This document shows, piece after piece, positions 1 through 15,700 of a stretch of 64,000 nt of DNA. Position 1 is the stretch's first letter. Every line of letters starts with the position of its first letter. Origin of the DNA: Larus michahellis (taxonomy: Eukaryota > Chordata > Aves > Charadriiformes > Laridae); assembly GCF_964199755.1 (NCBI RefSeq), contig NC_133930.1, positions 35,018,652 to 35,082,651 on the forward strand. Reading direction: 5' to 3'. Under the pieces are notes generated by a model, which was not told the origin of the DNA, made no database searches, and saw nothing but the letters and a program-made list of their open reading frames with translations. Position numbers and translations under genes: made by a program.

Positions 1-666
1 GGATTCTTAAGATAACTTTAAAGAATTCACTGGCAGTGATTAACTCCTAATGTCCAGAACAGCATGTTACAGCAACAAAAGCTTGGTTTTTGTAGATACT
101 TATTACATTACCAAATTCATTTAACTGGAGAATTTTTCCACACAGAGGATTTTTTTCCCGTACCTTTAAATACAGAATATGCATTTGGACTGTAAATTGT
201 ACATGATCCCATTCCACAGCTTAGTAACTGAAGAGATATAAATGTAAGCATATTTATTAAAATACTTAACAAAAAGTCTGTGTTCTCGGAATGTATGATT
301 TATCAGTGGGCCCCACTGTCACAAAGTATAATTGAGACCAGGGCACATAAGAGTTTAAAATAAAAACAAAAATCAGAAACCACAAATATGTACCTTGTAC
401 ACTGCACAATTCCAGGACAATGTATGGTTTTATTTTACTAATACAAATCAGGAAATTTCCTTGATAGGTGAATTATTAGACACTTGTTTGTTAGAAGATT
501 TCATAAGACCTCCCTGGGGACGAGAGTCTTAACAAAGCACATACCAAATAGGTGCCTCATACTGCAAGTGTTTCTCTGTTCTTCCCTTAAATACAATGCT
601 CTTTTTTGCTTTTATTAATTTTATTGAAAATAAAACTAATATATACTTCTAAAATTAGATACTTAC
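1..666. other. ZDHHC21 intron or 3' region, no exon recognised
   Basis: The donor that ends the last visible ZDHHC21 coding exon lies at 666/665 on the minus strand, so this stretch starts as intron. I read both strands for the expected C-terminal exon (TTxE motif and C-terminal tail of DHHC21) and did not find it. That exon should lie to the left of the window. No repeat was recognised here. Confidence 0.5.
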
Positions 667-783
667 AGTGAAAATACCCATTAGCTGAGTGTAAAAGAGT
701 CCACTTATTCCACCTAATATTATGAGACCCATGAAGGCAGATATTCTTAGGAGAGCAAGTTCATGTTTAAATATAAAAACATC
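667..783 (-). CDS. ZDHHC21: ZDHHC21 coding exon 5 (fourth membrane segment)
   Basis: Codes 39 residues (aa 169-207), beginning [13 protein letters not shown] and ending [12 protein letters not shown]. This matches the segment after the DHHC domain in DHHC21. It is flanked by an acceptor (TTCTAG|GAT) and a donor (ACT|GTAAGT) on the minus strand. It starts and ends in phase 0, which fits exon 4. The long hydrophobic run is membrane segment 4. Confidence 0.93.
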
Positions 784-3700
784 CTAGAACAAGACAGAAA
801 GAAGAGAGAGACTTTAGCACTTAGAAATTAATTTAAGTCTTTGAATCAAGTGGGAACACTAGATTAAGAGCTGTTCACGAAGACTTACAGCTAAAGGCAA
901 ATACTGGATTTTTGAGCTACGTTCCAAATCACTGATACATTTATGTACTAAAATTATAAACCAATAATCTTTTTTTTTTTTTTTTATACATGTTAGCAGT
1001 CGTGTTTCTTTGCCAGACTGTTAAAAAAACTCATTCAGATATTTGGGTTTGGGAATAGATAAAGCTCAAATGGGTTATTCCTGAATCTTCCATCTCAAAC
1101 TGTGCCAAATTGCTACACACCAGCTCCAAAGCGTAAGAAACTCATTCTGTTCAACAGTCTGATTTGTAAGACTCCTGCACCTCAACTCCTAGCCGTAGCA
1201 ATTTCATTTTAACATCACCTCTTTTGTAATAAACATAACAGCATTCCTAGCTTGACTCTTGAAGACGGTATGTACAAAATCCAAATCTCAGTATTGGATT
1301 GGTCTCACTGTAATTCTGTCTATTATCCAACATAAATTTGGGCCTAAAGTAGATTATATGGATATGGGGACAAAACCAAGTTGCCTCAGGGTACAGCAGC
1401 ATATGAATTTACTGTATCAGCTGCTCTGGAAACCCTGCTTTCACCCAGTAAAAAATATGAAAAGTGTAAGAGAGTTTTATAGATCTTTTTCAAAGGATAA
1501 AACACCTTATTTTTATCACAGGAGAACATTTGTACATGGCAGTTACTGTAGATGTACTGCAAGTTCACACCCCATCTTACCCTTTGATAATGAGTTAACA
1601 CACCCATTCTCTTATTTATAAGTTACGACTATGTTCTCAAGGCTGTCTTTTGAATGTACACATCTGTTTTTCTACTTAGAAAAGCCAGATCACAGCAGGA
1701 AACTATTAAAACCTTTCAAGTAAACTTTAAATTACAACCAGAACATAAAAGTGAACCAAATGAAAAAAAACAAAACAAAACAAAACACCAAAAAAAACAA
1801 AACACCAAAAAAGCAACCACTGCTTTTGATCTTTCCTTCTTTACATTCAACCAGTAGGACTTAAGGTAGATGAATTCTCAGATTCAGGAATAGTGGGTTT
1901 TAATTAAACAAATAATAGTTAAAGCAAATTGTATTTAGTAGAGAAGTCTGATTTTAGATTTAAATTATCTCCATGAAGGTTCAAAATATAAACTCAGGAA
2001 AAAAGTTTATACTGGCTACTAAACATGTGAAGAAAGTCAGTATTTAATGAACAAGAAGAAATCACTAGTTAGCCAGCTAAAACAAAAAGCAAGCCCCACC
2101 AGTCTTTTCTGAACTGGTAAGAAAGCTCTTGTTTGTATTGGCCTTTCTTGCTGCTGTAGAAAATACATGCTTCATTTTAATTTTTTTTTAAACTCTTCTT
2201 ACTCAGTTAATGAGTTAATTCAAAGTTAAATCAACTCAAAATAAAGGCATTCATATTAATCTTTATTCCCCTTTCCACCAGCCCATCAAAGCTTTAAAGA
2301 AAAGCAAGGTAAGACACAAGTTCTACTAGCTGTAAAATAGTTTCTCTTCATATCTTCATAGGTATGTTGTTTTATTATATCATAAATGTTTTAACATATT
2401 CAAACTCCACTTGACAGAAAACAGTGAAATGTAAGAATGCCAACAGTGAAGTCACATTCTGGATCTAGCATCACACTCCTCCGTTAGAAAAAAAGTTTAT
2501 AATACAGCTCTTAGCATCCCACACACACTCTAATTAGAAGAGTTCCTTCTCTTGAGCATCATCTTCAGCAGGAAAAAGAGACATCGCCCAACACAAAACA
2601 TCAGAAAATCCTATCGTAAAGAAGGCAGGCTGCATTTTGCATTTGGCCCTTCTAACCAATGTTAAAACTAGAGGTACAGAAAGGGAAGGACCTTTCATAC
2701 TGAAGTGAAGACCCAGGAATACTATTCTGTCTTTCCTTCCTTCCTTCCTTAAGGATGTAAGCATCTACTGCAAAAGGCTGGGGGTTGCTGAATAACTAGT
2801 GAGAAGAGGTGACATTACCAATGTTTTTTCCAGCCATTACGCAGCCCTAGGGGAATCAAAGTCTCTGAGGCAATGATGACCTGGAAATCAATACTGGGCC
2901 TTCACCTAGCAAAGGTGTCCAGAAAGAACAGCATTTTTCTACAGAAAACCAAAGTATATGCAGGCATAGTGTGTTTTGGTCATCAGACCTTAATAACAGA
3001 GCTACTTTCACAATTCTACATTGAAACAGAAACATGTGACTCCATAAAAATTTAAGAAAAGACCATTTAAAAAAATCCATTTAAATCACAGTAATAATAA
3101 TAATCATCATAAATAATTTAGGATGTTGCTGCTTTGTGTAAAACCTCAATGCAATTTGTTTTTATTATTCTTTCTCAGAACTGACAAAAACAATTTTTCC
3201 CAGCTAAGAAAACCAATCAAAACTGTAACAAATCAACCCCCAAGACTAGTCAATAATTAATCAATCCCTCTTTCAATGTATTTTGAACAGATCCTCTTCT
3301 TCAAACACCATTTAGGACTCACCAATCCCAGCGCAGTGTGAGTACTGAGACAGCCTGCTCCCCCACAACCTCCAAAATCACACTATCTGTGCTAAGACAA
3401 AGAACCAGACAGCCTGAGCCACAAAGCATAAGCACACGTAAGATAACATCACCAACAGATGAACTCTTTCTCATGGCACAATAGGGATTTGTCCCATAGC
3501 AGCTTTTTTCCACTTTGGGACAGGCTGACATACATGGCCTTAGCACAGATGTTAAATGCAGAGTTTTAACAATGCCAGAGCTGCCCTTCAGGTAGCCCCT
3601 TTCTCCTCTGTCAACATCACAGCCTAACTGCTCTGTCAAAACTTCAGTTCACATGTGTTGCTGCCATCACCTTTCTACTTAGCATTTCTTACACAGCTCA

Positions 3701-6700
3701 GATGTGCCCGCCCCCTGGGCTGTTGCCTGTTCTAAAGGTTTTTAAGTTCCCTTCAGCCACTATTTCTACCCACCCAGTCAAAATGCAAGGATTCTTGGCA
3801 ACTTATAAAAATGCATAGAAATGTATAAAATAGAAATTGTCACAGAATAAGAAAAAAAGTGCAGGCCCGTAGGATTACCTTGAGGAATGGATTACAAACC
3901 ATGAGCTCTGGCATCTTTACCTAAATAGGCAATACTAAAACATTCCATAGAAAGCCAGTATCCATGACAGATTCACATGACACTTCCCCAAGCCCACTGC
4001 AGAACACATGCCATGTTTTTCATTTGTGAGCATCGACTGTTAGGGATGATCCCTATGATGAATGCTACCACTAACTAGGAAAACAGCTATTATAGCTTTA
4101 TGCTATCACACAGGAGAGAGGTTAAAAATAATGATGGGTCCAGCTCAAAATCATATTCAATGATACGACCACTGCTTCCAAATTCAACTTTCTGAAAAAA
4201 AAAATAAAAATATGAAAACATTTAATGGGTCCCTGCCATTTGCAGTATTGGGTTATTATTTTCAAGGGTTTACAGTATTCCTTTAAAAACAGCACACTCT
4301 GTACAGAGGACAGAGCTTTCAAGAGGACCAGCACAGGACTATTGTATGTTACAGAAGAGACAAAGTGAAAAACAATCTTCATAAATCTTCATTTACAATG
4401 TAAGATTCGTTTATTCAATCTTGATTCTTTATTGAAATATGATATACACAGAAATTAATATACTAAAAAAATATATTAAGATACTTCATCTTTCTCTTGG
4501 GGAAGGGACACCTCATGTAACATATGCTAACCTGCTTGTCTATTCTCAGTTGCAAATGCCCAGGATGTCTGTCCCAGTCTGGTGATGAAGTCAGTCTATC
4601 AACTTGGCTATCATAAAAACAGTGCAGAATACAGAACAAAGCCAGGCTGTCGGATTCAAAGAAGCAAAACAAAAAATACAGACTGCAGGTTTTGCAGGAT
4701 GAAAGAGGAAGGAGAAGTACAAGAGAGAAAATTCACTCATGTTAAAAAAAAAAAAAAGGAAATTAATTCACAGAACACAAGCTGCATTCTAATAAGCCCT
4801 TTAGTAGAGATATTTATTATTAATAACAACTGATGTTTATGTAAAGAACTTTTTGATTCAGGACTATTTCAGGTCTACTAAATGAGTAATACGGGAGGAG
4901 AGCAGGGTTAGGTCAGTTTTGCAGAACACTGAGAAGGAAAATTTTGATGTATTTTCATTTTTCTAAAAACTCTCACATCCTGTAGGTCATTTCATGACCT
5001 TAAGAGAAAAGGTTCCCTTTAAATTCTCTTTACAGTATAAATGGACTTTGGATGATATGTATTTCCAGATTTTAATTAATATTAGTTAATACATAATATT
5101 GAAATAAGTATCACTGTAAAGAATCTTCTCAAAAAATCTAATGAATATTTCCCAACACCTTTAATTTGGAACTGGGAAGGCTGAGTCCCAGACAGCGCAG
5201 ACTGATATTCCCACAACACTTCCTCCATGATGTTCCTCCACTTCAACCAATAGAGCTCAGAACACTTCAAAAATTAGATAAGTAACAATATTTTCATAAT
5301 ATACAATAGATAACTGGAGAACAAGGAAAAAAATAAAACTAAACCAGACCAAAGGGGTTTAGCTTTTTATATGTCAGTGTTTTTTGCTATGACAATCATG
5401 CTAGCAACATTTTTAGCAAATAGAACGTATCAGCAAAATTTCTTTTGCAGGAAAGATAAAAAGCCGCCTATGAATCAGGTAAAATATACTGCCAAAGCAT
5501 TTATTTTTGCTTCTATTTGAACAGCTGTGTTTAGAATCTGTGCCAGCACAGCCATACAGAGAGCAACTAGGTAGTTATTAGAAGACTAGTATTCTTCTCA
5601 TTTCACTATCCACAAGATCGAATACTTCCTAAAAGATACAGCAGTCCTGACCTTGATGTTTTTTAATAAAGATGCAAAATTAAGGACTTAGCCTTTAAAA
5701 ATTACCAAAGCTAGCAGAGGAACCCATATGCTGTTTTATTTAAAATACCCGTTTTTCTTCTGCTAGGTTCTCACATAGACAATTTAATCACCATTTCCTT
5801 CATTTCTAGCAGTAATCGTACTCCTCCTGCTGGACAAACAGTAGCAATAACCAATTTCTGACTGTATCAATTACAAGAGCCAAGAATACTATGAAGCAAT
5901 ATTCTGTTTTAAGACCTGAAGCTGAAAGATTGCATCTCTATTGAAATGGCTTCCTCCATTAGCTTTATGGCTATCACCCTTACCTTAGTATACTTAATTA
6001 AAAATGTTTGGGTTTTTCTTACTTAACCCTTTAAAAGATAAGAGCTTTAAAAAAAACAAGTAAATTTTTCAATCAAAAGGAAATACTAACATGCATACAA
6101 TGATCATATTTTCATAGTGCTTTTAACAGCGTGATAAAATGATTATTTCACAACAGCATGAAAAGAAATTTTAATTCTACAGCTTCTGTGTCATGTACTA
6201 TTTTATATCCAAAGAATAAAAATTAAGATGAAGGCACACTGCCAAAAAATTCACAAGTATTTTTAATGAGCAAGAAGTAAGCTAATTCCAGATGGCTGTT
6301 TAGAAAAAATTATCCAGTTTTCTGAATCTGTGCTAAACACTAGCCCCTGTCAATTCAGAAAACGTAAGCTCTTGGTTACAGACAAAATTTCAACAAAGAA
6401 TAGCGCTTCTGTGAAAGGTAAAAGGTACTGCAGCCTCTGGAATGCTGTGGTACTTCAGCTTTAATCAATAGACAAAAACGAAAAGAATCTTGCACGATGC
6501 TTTCCTAAAAAACTAATAGTAAGCAAATCTTCTCACTGGTCCTGTCAAAATTACATAATTCTGACAAATTATTCTACAGTACAAAGTTATATGGCATCAT
6601 TTTTAAAAAATCCGCTGAACGGGGCTCTGATGTCATCTTCCAGGCAGATACATTCCAGGTGGATGAAAAGCTGGACACGAGCTGACAATGGGCACTCACA

Positions 6701-9700
6701 CAAAGCCAAACACATCCTGGGCTACATCAAAAGAAGCATGGCCAGCAGGTCAAGGGAGGCAATTCTGCCCCTCTACTGCTGTCTAGAGAAACCCCACCTG
6801 AAGTACTGTGTCCAGCTCTGGAGTCCTCAGCACAGGAAAGACATGGACCTGTTGGAGCAGGCCCAGAGGAGGGCCACAAAAATGAGCAGCAGGCTGCAGC
6901 ACCTCTCCTGTTGAGGGCAGGTTGAGAGAGTTGGCTCCAGGGAGAAGGCTCCAGGGAGGCCTTTTTGCAGCCTTTCAGTACTTAAAACAGGTGTTGTAAG
7001 AAGGATGGGGAAAGAGGGTAGATTTAGACTGATATAAGGAAGAAATTTTTTGCAATGAGGATGGTGAAACACTGGCACAGGTTGCCCAGAGAGGTGGTAG
7101 ATGCACCATCCAAGGAAACATTCAAGATCAGGTTGGACTGGGCTCTGAGCAACCTGATCTAGTGGAAGATGTCCCTGCTCACTGCAGGGCGGTTGGACTA
7201 GATGACCTTTTCAAGTCCCTTCCAACCCAAACTGTTCTATGATTCTATGATATACTGACTAGACACCCAAACAAATTATTCTTAATTTTCTGTACTTCAT
7301 TGTGTGCCCCCCAGTCCTGCAGGTGAAAAACTGAGAAAGCTAAATACTATTCAGTGTAACACAAGACTTAACAAAGGTCTGAGCAGACCAGACCTGCTGT
7401 GTCTACTAAGTTTTTCTATATGGTGTAAACGTATTTATCTCTCCGGGGCACAGAATGTTATATACTGTAACACAGATCCACTTTTTCAAAAGGAAGTGTC
7501 ATTTGAAGTGTCCATATCTGCAAGTCGATAAAGCCAAAAAACCCACAGCTGAAACAAACCAGAACCGAACAGAAAAAAGTATTCCATTTTTTCTATGACT
7601 CTCTCTAAATTTTGGCAGCCAAACATGTGAACCTGATCCACTCTTCAGGCAATTACATTAAACTGGGTTAAAATAATTATTGCCTATGTATTTGGCCTCC
7701 TAATCTGTCACATCTTCTAAAGGGTTGATATTAAAAGTAGGCCTCTCTCCAGAAGATTTGAAATTAACTCAGTTAAATCATCAAGAACAAAGTTTTATAT
7801 ATATTCATTTTTTGAACTATTATTATTAATAACTATTTATTATCACCTCTTTAGATGTTGTAAACCATCCAAAGTAAACATGATTTCCCTTTTCCTCTCT
7901 TGCTCAAACCAACCAAACAATTTCGTTCCCTTTCATCATGTTTTTAAAAAGCAACGCTAACAAACTGAACTTGGGTTCGTTATCTCAACACAGTATAATT
8001 ACTTAAAGTAAGCTACAGCATTCAGGGGACTCTCACAATAAAAAGGAAATATCCTACCATGAAATTATACTATTAGAGAAGCAGCGCCAGTTCAGACAAA
8101 GATTTTATCTTTGAAAAATAACACTCCTCCTAAAAGCACTGCAATACCCAATCCAGTATTCAGATCAGTATCACTGAGAAGCCACTGCGCTTGAAACCTG
8201 CAAACCCTGTGCACAGGAAGCCTACAGAATACAGAAAGCATAGAAGACTACTCTGTCCAGAAATGCAGTAGGTTAACTTAGTTTATAAATTAAAAAGAAG
8301 TTTACAAAGCCACTGAAACTAGAAGCAAAGGCATTTACAGTTAGTTACCTTTCAAAAACATTAAATTTCAAAAAAATCCAAAATGCAACGTATCCATAAG
8401 AAATTTTACTTAGACAACAGATTTCTTGACTAATACAGAAAGACTGCAATTTCATATCCCTTTTAACTTGAATGCAGTTACAAATCAAAGCAACTCCCTT
8501 AAATCTCACAATGCCTGTAAAACAGGGTGAATATCAAAAGCCCACCCGCAAAAAACTGGAAAGAAGGTGAAAAATGTACATACTCCATTTTAAGAGACAC
8601 ATTTTACAGGTCTGTCTCAGTTTACAGGACAGTGTCTATGGAAAGATGCTCCAAGCAGACAGCAAAGTTGTCTCTTTTCCATATTCTAGAGTTCCTTAAA
8701 CCATTTAAATGGAAATATTCATATGGATGAACAAATTAAAAAATGAAACTCCTTTAGAATAGAAGCTATTTTAAGAGAGATTTGCAAAACTCCTCAACTC
8801 CGGTACATTCCATATAATAAGAAGCTGCTATCTATCAACTTGAATATAGCACTTTTTTCAGTTCTGGATGATCCAGGTCTTCCTACATTATCAGCTCTCC
8901 TTTGACACAACATCTTCACATACACTACAGACTGATATGGGAGCAAATAAGCTTGGAAGGCTACGTCCCATTCTTTTCCAGAGGTAATATTTTTCAGGAA
9001 GTTTATTATTTTTGGTTTATACCATTTAGGATAAAAAAATAACATAACAAACTTAAGTTGTTCACCAAAATGGAAAACAGGACTTGCCTTACCCATAACC
9101 AAGGCCAGTCTCCAACAGCCTTGACAGATGGGTGTGATGTCACCAGTAGAGAGTGTGCTGGAGTGTCACATCAACATGAAATAAAAAAAATCTGTGGCAC
9201 TTCAGTACTTGGAAAAAATCTCAACAAAATTTACAGTAAACTACCAATTTCTGGCATGGTCTTATTCTCTTCACTTAGGACATCTGGAATGTTATCTGAT
9301 TTTGAGTATATTTTAAACTTGTTTTTTAGGTTTTTCTCTTTAATGCGCTTGTATTTGTTATAGTCCAGTACAAATACAATGTCCATTTCAGATTTTGGGC
9401 AGAAGTTTTTGTCTTTCTTTATGAGCAAGACTTCATAACTTTTTCTTCCAAAGAAAGAGTATCAGCTTTGCTATTCTAGCACTTTCAAGCATTCAGCAAT
9501 TTTCAAGCAAACATCTTGAATATTCTGAACATTACAGATAATAGACATAAATGAGCACACAGACTTTACAATTTCGGTTCCATAATGGAAGAAATTCCAT
9601 ATTTTTTTACTCTATTCCAATCCGTAAGTCCATTTTATCTGTTTGTGTATTCAACTGCATTTTGCTCATGACAAGATGTTGAAATATGATAATGGCATAG

Positions 9701-12700
9701 AGTCCAAGTAAAACAAATCAAACTTAATTCTCCCTTAACCCACATCACCTTTTCAAAGCAACATGAGATATTGCTTCAAAACCAATGTACAATTTTCTCC
9801 TTTCAGAATGATTGTATGTTTTTTTCTCATTTTTCTGGCAATATCATCATTTTTAAATAGGGACTTAGGATAGATATATACTTTGCATAGATTTACTTTG
9901 GAGAAAGTAAAAAGAAATTTGAATACGCCTAAAGTAGTCGCCTTGCTTCTTCCCAGTATTCACTAGTCACTTCTAAAGGAACCTAACTGGTTCTGTCCTC
10001 CTTTCCTAGATTTCTAAGAAAACTAACGTTGTGTTTTTAACATATAGAAATCATATACCCTTTAAGAATGATATTTTGTTACTTACCATAAATCAGTTTG
10101 CTCACTTGATAACATACATCTAGATAAACTCTCCACTGTCAATCAACTGAGCCAGCAGAAATGTGTAGTAACTAGGTACCACAATAAATTACATTGCAGT
10201 ACTAGCTATTTATTCACTTTGTAGAGAAAACAGATTCTTACCCAGTTTTCTTTTTTCAGAGGGAAAAAGTAGTAGTAATGGCAGAAATCAAGTATCAGCG
10301 TATAGGAACTAAGGATCTGAGTGTAGAAACACAGCTGTAAAAACAGCCAGTGATTGTCTTCACCAACGCAATTATTAATCCTGCAGAGAAACAAAGTGTA
10401 CATATAAAGACAGAAACATAATGACCTTAACACTGCAGTTATGATACTGTGAATAAGAGCAGTTACGATTATTTATGGAAAAACATACGAATTACTGATT
10501 AATCACTCTATTTTTAATCAAAGTGATGGTCTGTATGTCGGAGATGGCAGTTACTGTAAAGGGTGGTTTCCTTTCACTGCCACTTAAAGTGAAGATTGCA
10601 TTACTGAGGTTACTGCTTAGAACACGACACTTATTTCTCCATATCTTCATGTGGCAAAGATACATTTATAATGTTAAGTAAAACTCAACAAAATTATTTC
10701 TTAAAACTCTCTGAAATTTCATAGTAATATTTATCATGTTCTGCTACTCAACATAATTCACTAGTTGTGAACTGCGTAGAGTCCAAAAACTGGAAACGCA
10801 AAAAAATGTTTGAAATAAATGTGATCACAGGGTACCCCGATGACAACTAAGCATGACTTTAGGAAGGAGCCTAAGAAACAGAAGACAGAACAGGCATCTC
10901 TATTCAGAAACTCCTTCTGCACACTCCAACATAAAGGAGTAAAAGAATCACATGGGTTCTGGAAACATTGAGTATGAGATTCGAAACCCTTGAAATCTAG
11001 GTCTATTCTGCTACACAGAAGTTACACTGATGCAAAAAATGTGGTCAGGTTGCAATTTCATGCAAGCATTGGCACAGACATCAATACAAAGCTAAGCCAT
11101 AATGACAAATGTACTATACTGGCACTATTTTCTGAAGCAATGATTAACAAAAAGGGTACTTTGAAAAACGGATAAATCAACATAGGAGGATCCTGATGTC
11201 AATTCTGTCCTCTGCAGTTCATCATTGCTGTATTCCTGGAAGTGATACCACACAACTACTGACAGAAATTTTTATTTTCCTTTTAAGCTACAAACAATTA
11301 GTTTAAATAGAGATTTTTAGCCAGATTAGTTCATTTTGACTGAAACTAGTTAGAGAACACCAAAATAAGTAATTTCACTACAAAACCAGAGAGGCTATGG
11401 CAAGTGTGGTATGGTATGATTCAATAACATTTTCTACTCAGCACAGCCATTTGGTAAACTAAAAACCAAAAACTGCCTGAAACCATAATCTAATATTATT
11501 ATTAAGAGCATCCGCCCCCTTATGCTGAAATTGTAATCTTTTCTTCCAATCCAAGAAACATAAATATTGTTTAATTTCCTACAAAAAATATTTTTGTCCA
11601 GCATCAGAAAATAAGTTGCAACAAATGAAATAAATCTGCAATGTACAAATTAATTTTGTTGAGATCAGTTTTAGGAATAAATATTTCAGTCATCTTTAAA
11701 CAAAATATATGAATTTTCCAAAACTATATGGCATGTAACAATTTGACAATGATAAAATGTTACATTGCAACAGTGCTAACTTGGCAATTTTACTTGCAGA
11801 CATAAGAATGTCTCAAAGCTGTTCTTTCCCTGCTCTAAATGCCTAAATGATTAAGCACTACTGGGAAAGCAATACGACAAATGAGCAATAGTCAAGCCCA
11901 TGAGATTTGAGATGATTCACTAAAATAACAGTAGATTGTTAGAACGAATGTCCTGGTCTTACCATGGGCAGTGGTGATCCATTCTCCTCACACAATGTCC
12001 ACAACGACTGCAATGATGCGAACGCTTTGGTCTCATCATATTGCACTTGTTACATAATTCCCAATATTCTCGTTCTAGGTGAAAATGTAAAGACACCTTA
12101 GAGAGATTTAAACTCAGTACAGCACGCTCATGATAAATCTATATGGTAGTGATTCAAAGAGAAAAAAATCTTACTATGATCTGAGAAAGGCAAGCAGCCA
12201 TATAAAAAACTTTTTTTTCCATTGTCACCTTAACTAAACTGGAAAATATTACTGACACTCTGTGCCAGTTTTCTTCTCCAAGATCCTCTCTCCTCCTATA
12301 TATTTCTAGGGAGTAATTATTACAGTACAAAAAGTGTCACTCAAACAAGGAAGGCTGTAATTCAATTCTTTTCTTACATGTCTACATGATAAAACATATC
12401 TGCTAGACAGAACCATCGTACAATCACCCTGCCATTCCAAAACCTCCCAAGGAAATATTGCTACTTGAATTTGTCACAGATAGCTAACTAAAATAAAACA
12501 CACAATGAACGCCTCAGTAGCACCTCCCATCTCAAAGAATTCTAAGGCATCCATCTCACAACATTCACTTTCACACATAAGATGACCAAAGAACAGACAG
12601 AGGATAGGCTTGTATTTAAAAATATACACTGTTTTTGGATGCCCAACATGAAATTCTTTAAGCTGATCTCCAGAGACACTGAGTAGCTGAAACTATCAGG

Positions 12701-15700
12701 AGCTACTATTGCTCAGCTTAGCTATTATTTATGTCAAATTGCACCACCCAAACTAGAGGAAAACTTTGAAAATGAGAATTCAAGTTACATATTCAGAAAG
12801 TTCACCTTCACATAGGAAACAAACCACACCAATACTGTAACGCTTCCCTTCATAAAACCATTTATTTTCTGTCTCTAAGGAAAATAGGTGCATGACACAG
12901 TCTTAAATACTCTGACCAGTTGTTTTAACCTAAATAGAACTCTTTTGATGCAAAGCAATTTCTTTAATCCCATGGGGAAAATAAATAAGCTTAGTTTTTA
13001 GAGTAGGACATTCTGAAGTTTTACATGGTAAAGCATTATCCCTGTGTAAACAAAATAAAGTTAAATTTAGCACTTCTGAGGCACCTGCAGGCAACTCTAG
13101 CCTTGTCTTTCTTGCTGCAAAATAACATTTGGACACCGGACATAAAGAAACCCAATATCTGAGATCATTAAACTAGTAATAATGACAGATGGGAAGTGAT
13201 TTACAATCTGTTGCCATAAATCCCATGTCACAAAGGTGTCACTCCGTAACAGGGTAGCTACCAGCAGAGTTCAGAAACACCCCAACTTCATTTTTGAATA
13301 CAATTTATACCGTGCAAAAACATATCTTCCTGTCAACCTAGAGAATAACAGAGAACTGTAGTGCTACTTAAGAAAGTACAATATCTCTGATATAGCACAC
13401 ACCAAATCATAGTATCGATGTCACAGTGAAGCCTAAGTGTTCCATCTTCAGAAGTATCTATAAAGTATCATTGACGTACGAAATGAATGGAGCATGGAGA
13501 GGTTGGACGGGCATTCAAAGGTATCCCTTAAAAGAGAAAGAAACATTTGCGCACAAAGGGAATTTGTACTGGTCCTGGCACTTTGCAGGTAGATGAATGT
13601 TCAGTCATAAATGTAATTTTCCGTAACTGTACTGAGCGTCTTCATTCTCCAGCTCAGGTTGCAGAAACCATGTTATTCTTCCTGCAGCAAGAACTCTGCA
13701 GGACTCAAGTCTGAGCCACCTTTGTTTTTACTGGATCAAAGGCTCAGTTACCAGGAGCAGAAAGAACACTGACAGGAGATTTTCCGCAATCAGTGTTTCA
13801 CATCTGAATCCCAGAGAGATACATCCTTTCCTACTATCTGCTGTCTATTTTGTGCACAGCTTAACATCAGTGCTGAGGCTAAACAGATCATGTTTCCAAA
13901 CACACCACCTTGAATTCTCACTAACATTAGGAAGACAGAGCAAAATGCTACCCCTGGCACCCACCACATTGCAAGAGAAGACTGAAATATTCACCCTTCA
14001 CTGCATTTGATACATTTTCTACATTCAGAAAGTATTTTCTGTTAATGTGACAAAGCTCATGCTGTTTAATAGCCCTAGTACATTTTAAACCACTATGTAA
14101 AAGCTCTATGCATTAGACAAGCACTTTAATAGCATCAAGTAGTTCACAAAAGTACTGGCTTTCTCTGTGCAGAATTATTGAGGTTTCAAATTCCCCCTAA
14201 TGTTTGCAGCATCAAATACCATACAAGAATTTTGTGACAAATTCACAAGGACAGAAGGGAATTCTCATGTTAAGTTGCTACTCTATAGCAACGCAATGTG
14301 ATCAACATCACATTTGTTTAGCTAACAGCCCATACAAACATAAGTCACTGAAAAAAACGTGTAAAAAAAGCACAGGTAAATCCAGCGTAAGAGTACCTTC
14401 TACAACCACCTTCAATATGTTATAAATTTACTTGGACAAAAGCTGTAGATTTAAAATGACTAATCATCTCTAAACATTTTTTATTAAATATTATCAAGTT
14501 AGAAGTATATGCAATATGTTTGAAGCCTACAATGCAAAAAGACTCTTCCCATGGAAAAATTTCCTAGCAGAAGTTCCTACATAACTAAACTTCTGATGGA
14601 ATACAAGTTTTGAAAAAGAAGTCTGGAGTCTACACAAAGGAAAGTGCTAGAACTTTACAAGTTAAAAACAGTGACATACCGATTTTAATTTCATTAACAA
14701 TACAGGCTTCAGAAACAGCTCATGGTTTCCATCAAATCTTACAAAATCAAATAAATTCCTAAATATTTTGAGGACATTAAAATAACTTTTATTCAATTAT
14801 ACAGAAACAACTTAATGTACCTGTAATTGGTATCTTTGGGTTTTCAGGTAGCTTTCCTGGATCAGCTACTGAGGCTCTTAGTAATGAAGCTATACAGAAC
14901 AATGAGCAGAAGTAATAACCTGGAAAAATAAATAACCATTTGTTAGTCTTTTTCAAGTGTACAAAATATCTACTGCACGCTGCATCAAAAATATAGATGC
15001 TCCAGCACTGAGCTGGAAATTACTCAGCCTTCTCATTCAGCTCCAGATATATTTTTGGTACTATACAGTCTACAATATTAAGTGCTCCCCAGTCTTAAAA
15101 AGGGAAAGGAAAAGGTAGCAGTGAACACTGTTTTGATAGCACCAGCAGGATGCCACTATGGCCTTACTACTGTATTTAAAAAGTTCCTCCACTGTCTTAT
15201 CAAATAAGCACCAATCATTCTACACTTCAAAGCCTCTATGTGAAAGGACATTCCCAATAGTCCTTCTTCACTTTCAAGTTGGTTCCAGTTATAATTCAAG
15301 CCTTTTCCACAGCAAAACCTATTAGCATAACTCATATTAGCTGACCCATCCAGGGATTTATGACAAAACTAACAAAACTCAGTTCATCAACCATCAGTTC
15401 TACCGCCCCAAATTCTGACACGCAGTAAGAGTTGTGGGCCTGAAATTCTGTCAACAAGGTCTAGCTACAGGATCTGAAAGCCATATTAATGCTTTTCCCC
15501 AGTTTCCACACAAACAAGTTTTACTCTAACACCTCTGAAATTAATTAAGTGCCTCAACTTCTTAGAACAGAAAAATGTAGACTGCATCCCAGTACTCTTA
15601 TGCTTTATCTTACTGTTTATCTTTATCCTTCACCTTATTCTATATTTTCTGACCTTTCTCATATATGTTAACTACTGCCCAAAGACGCTATTTTTACGAG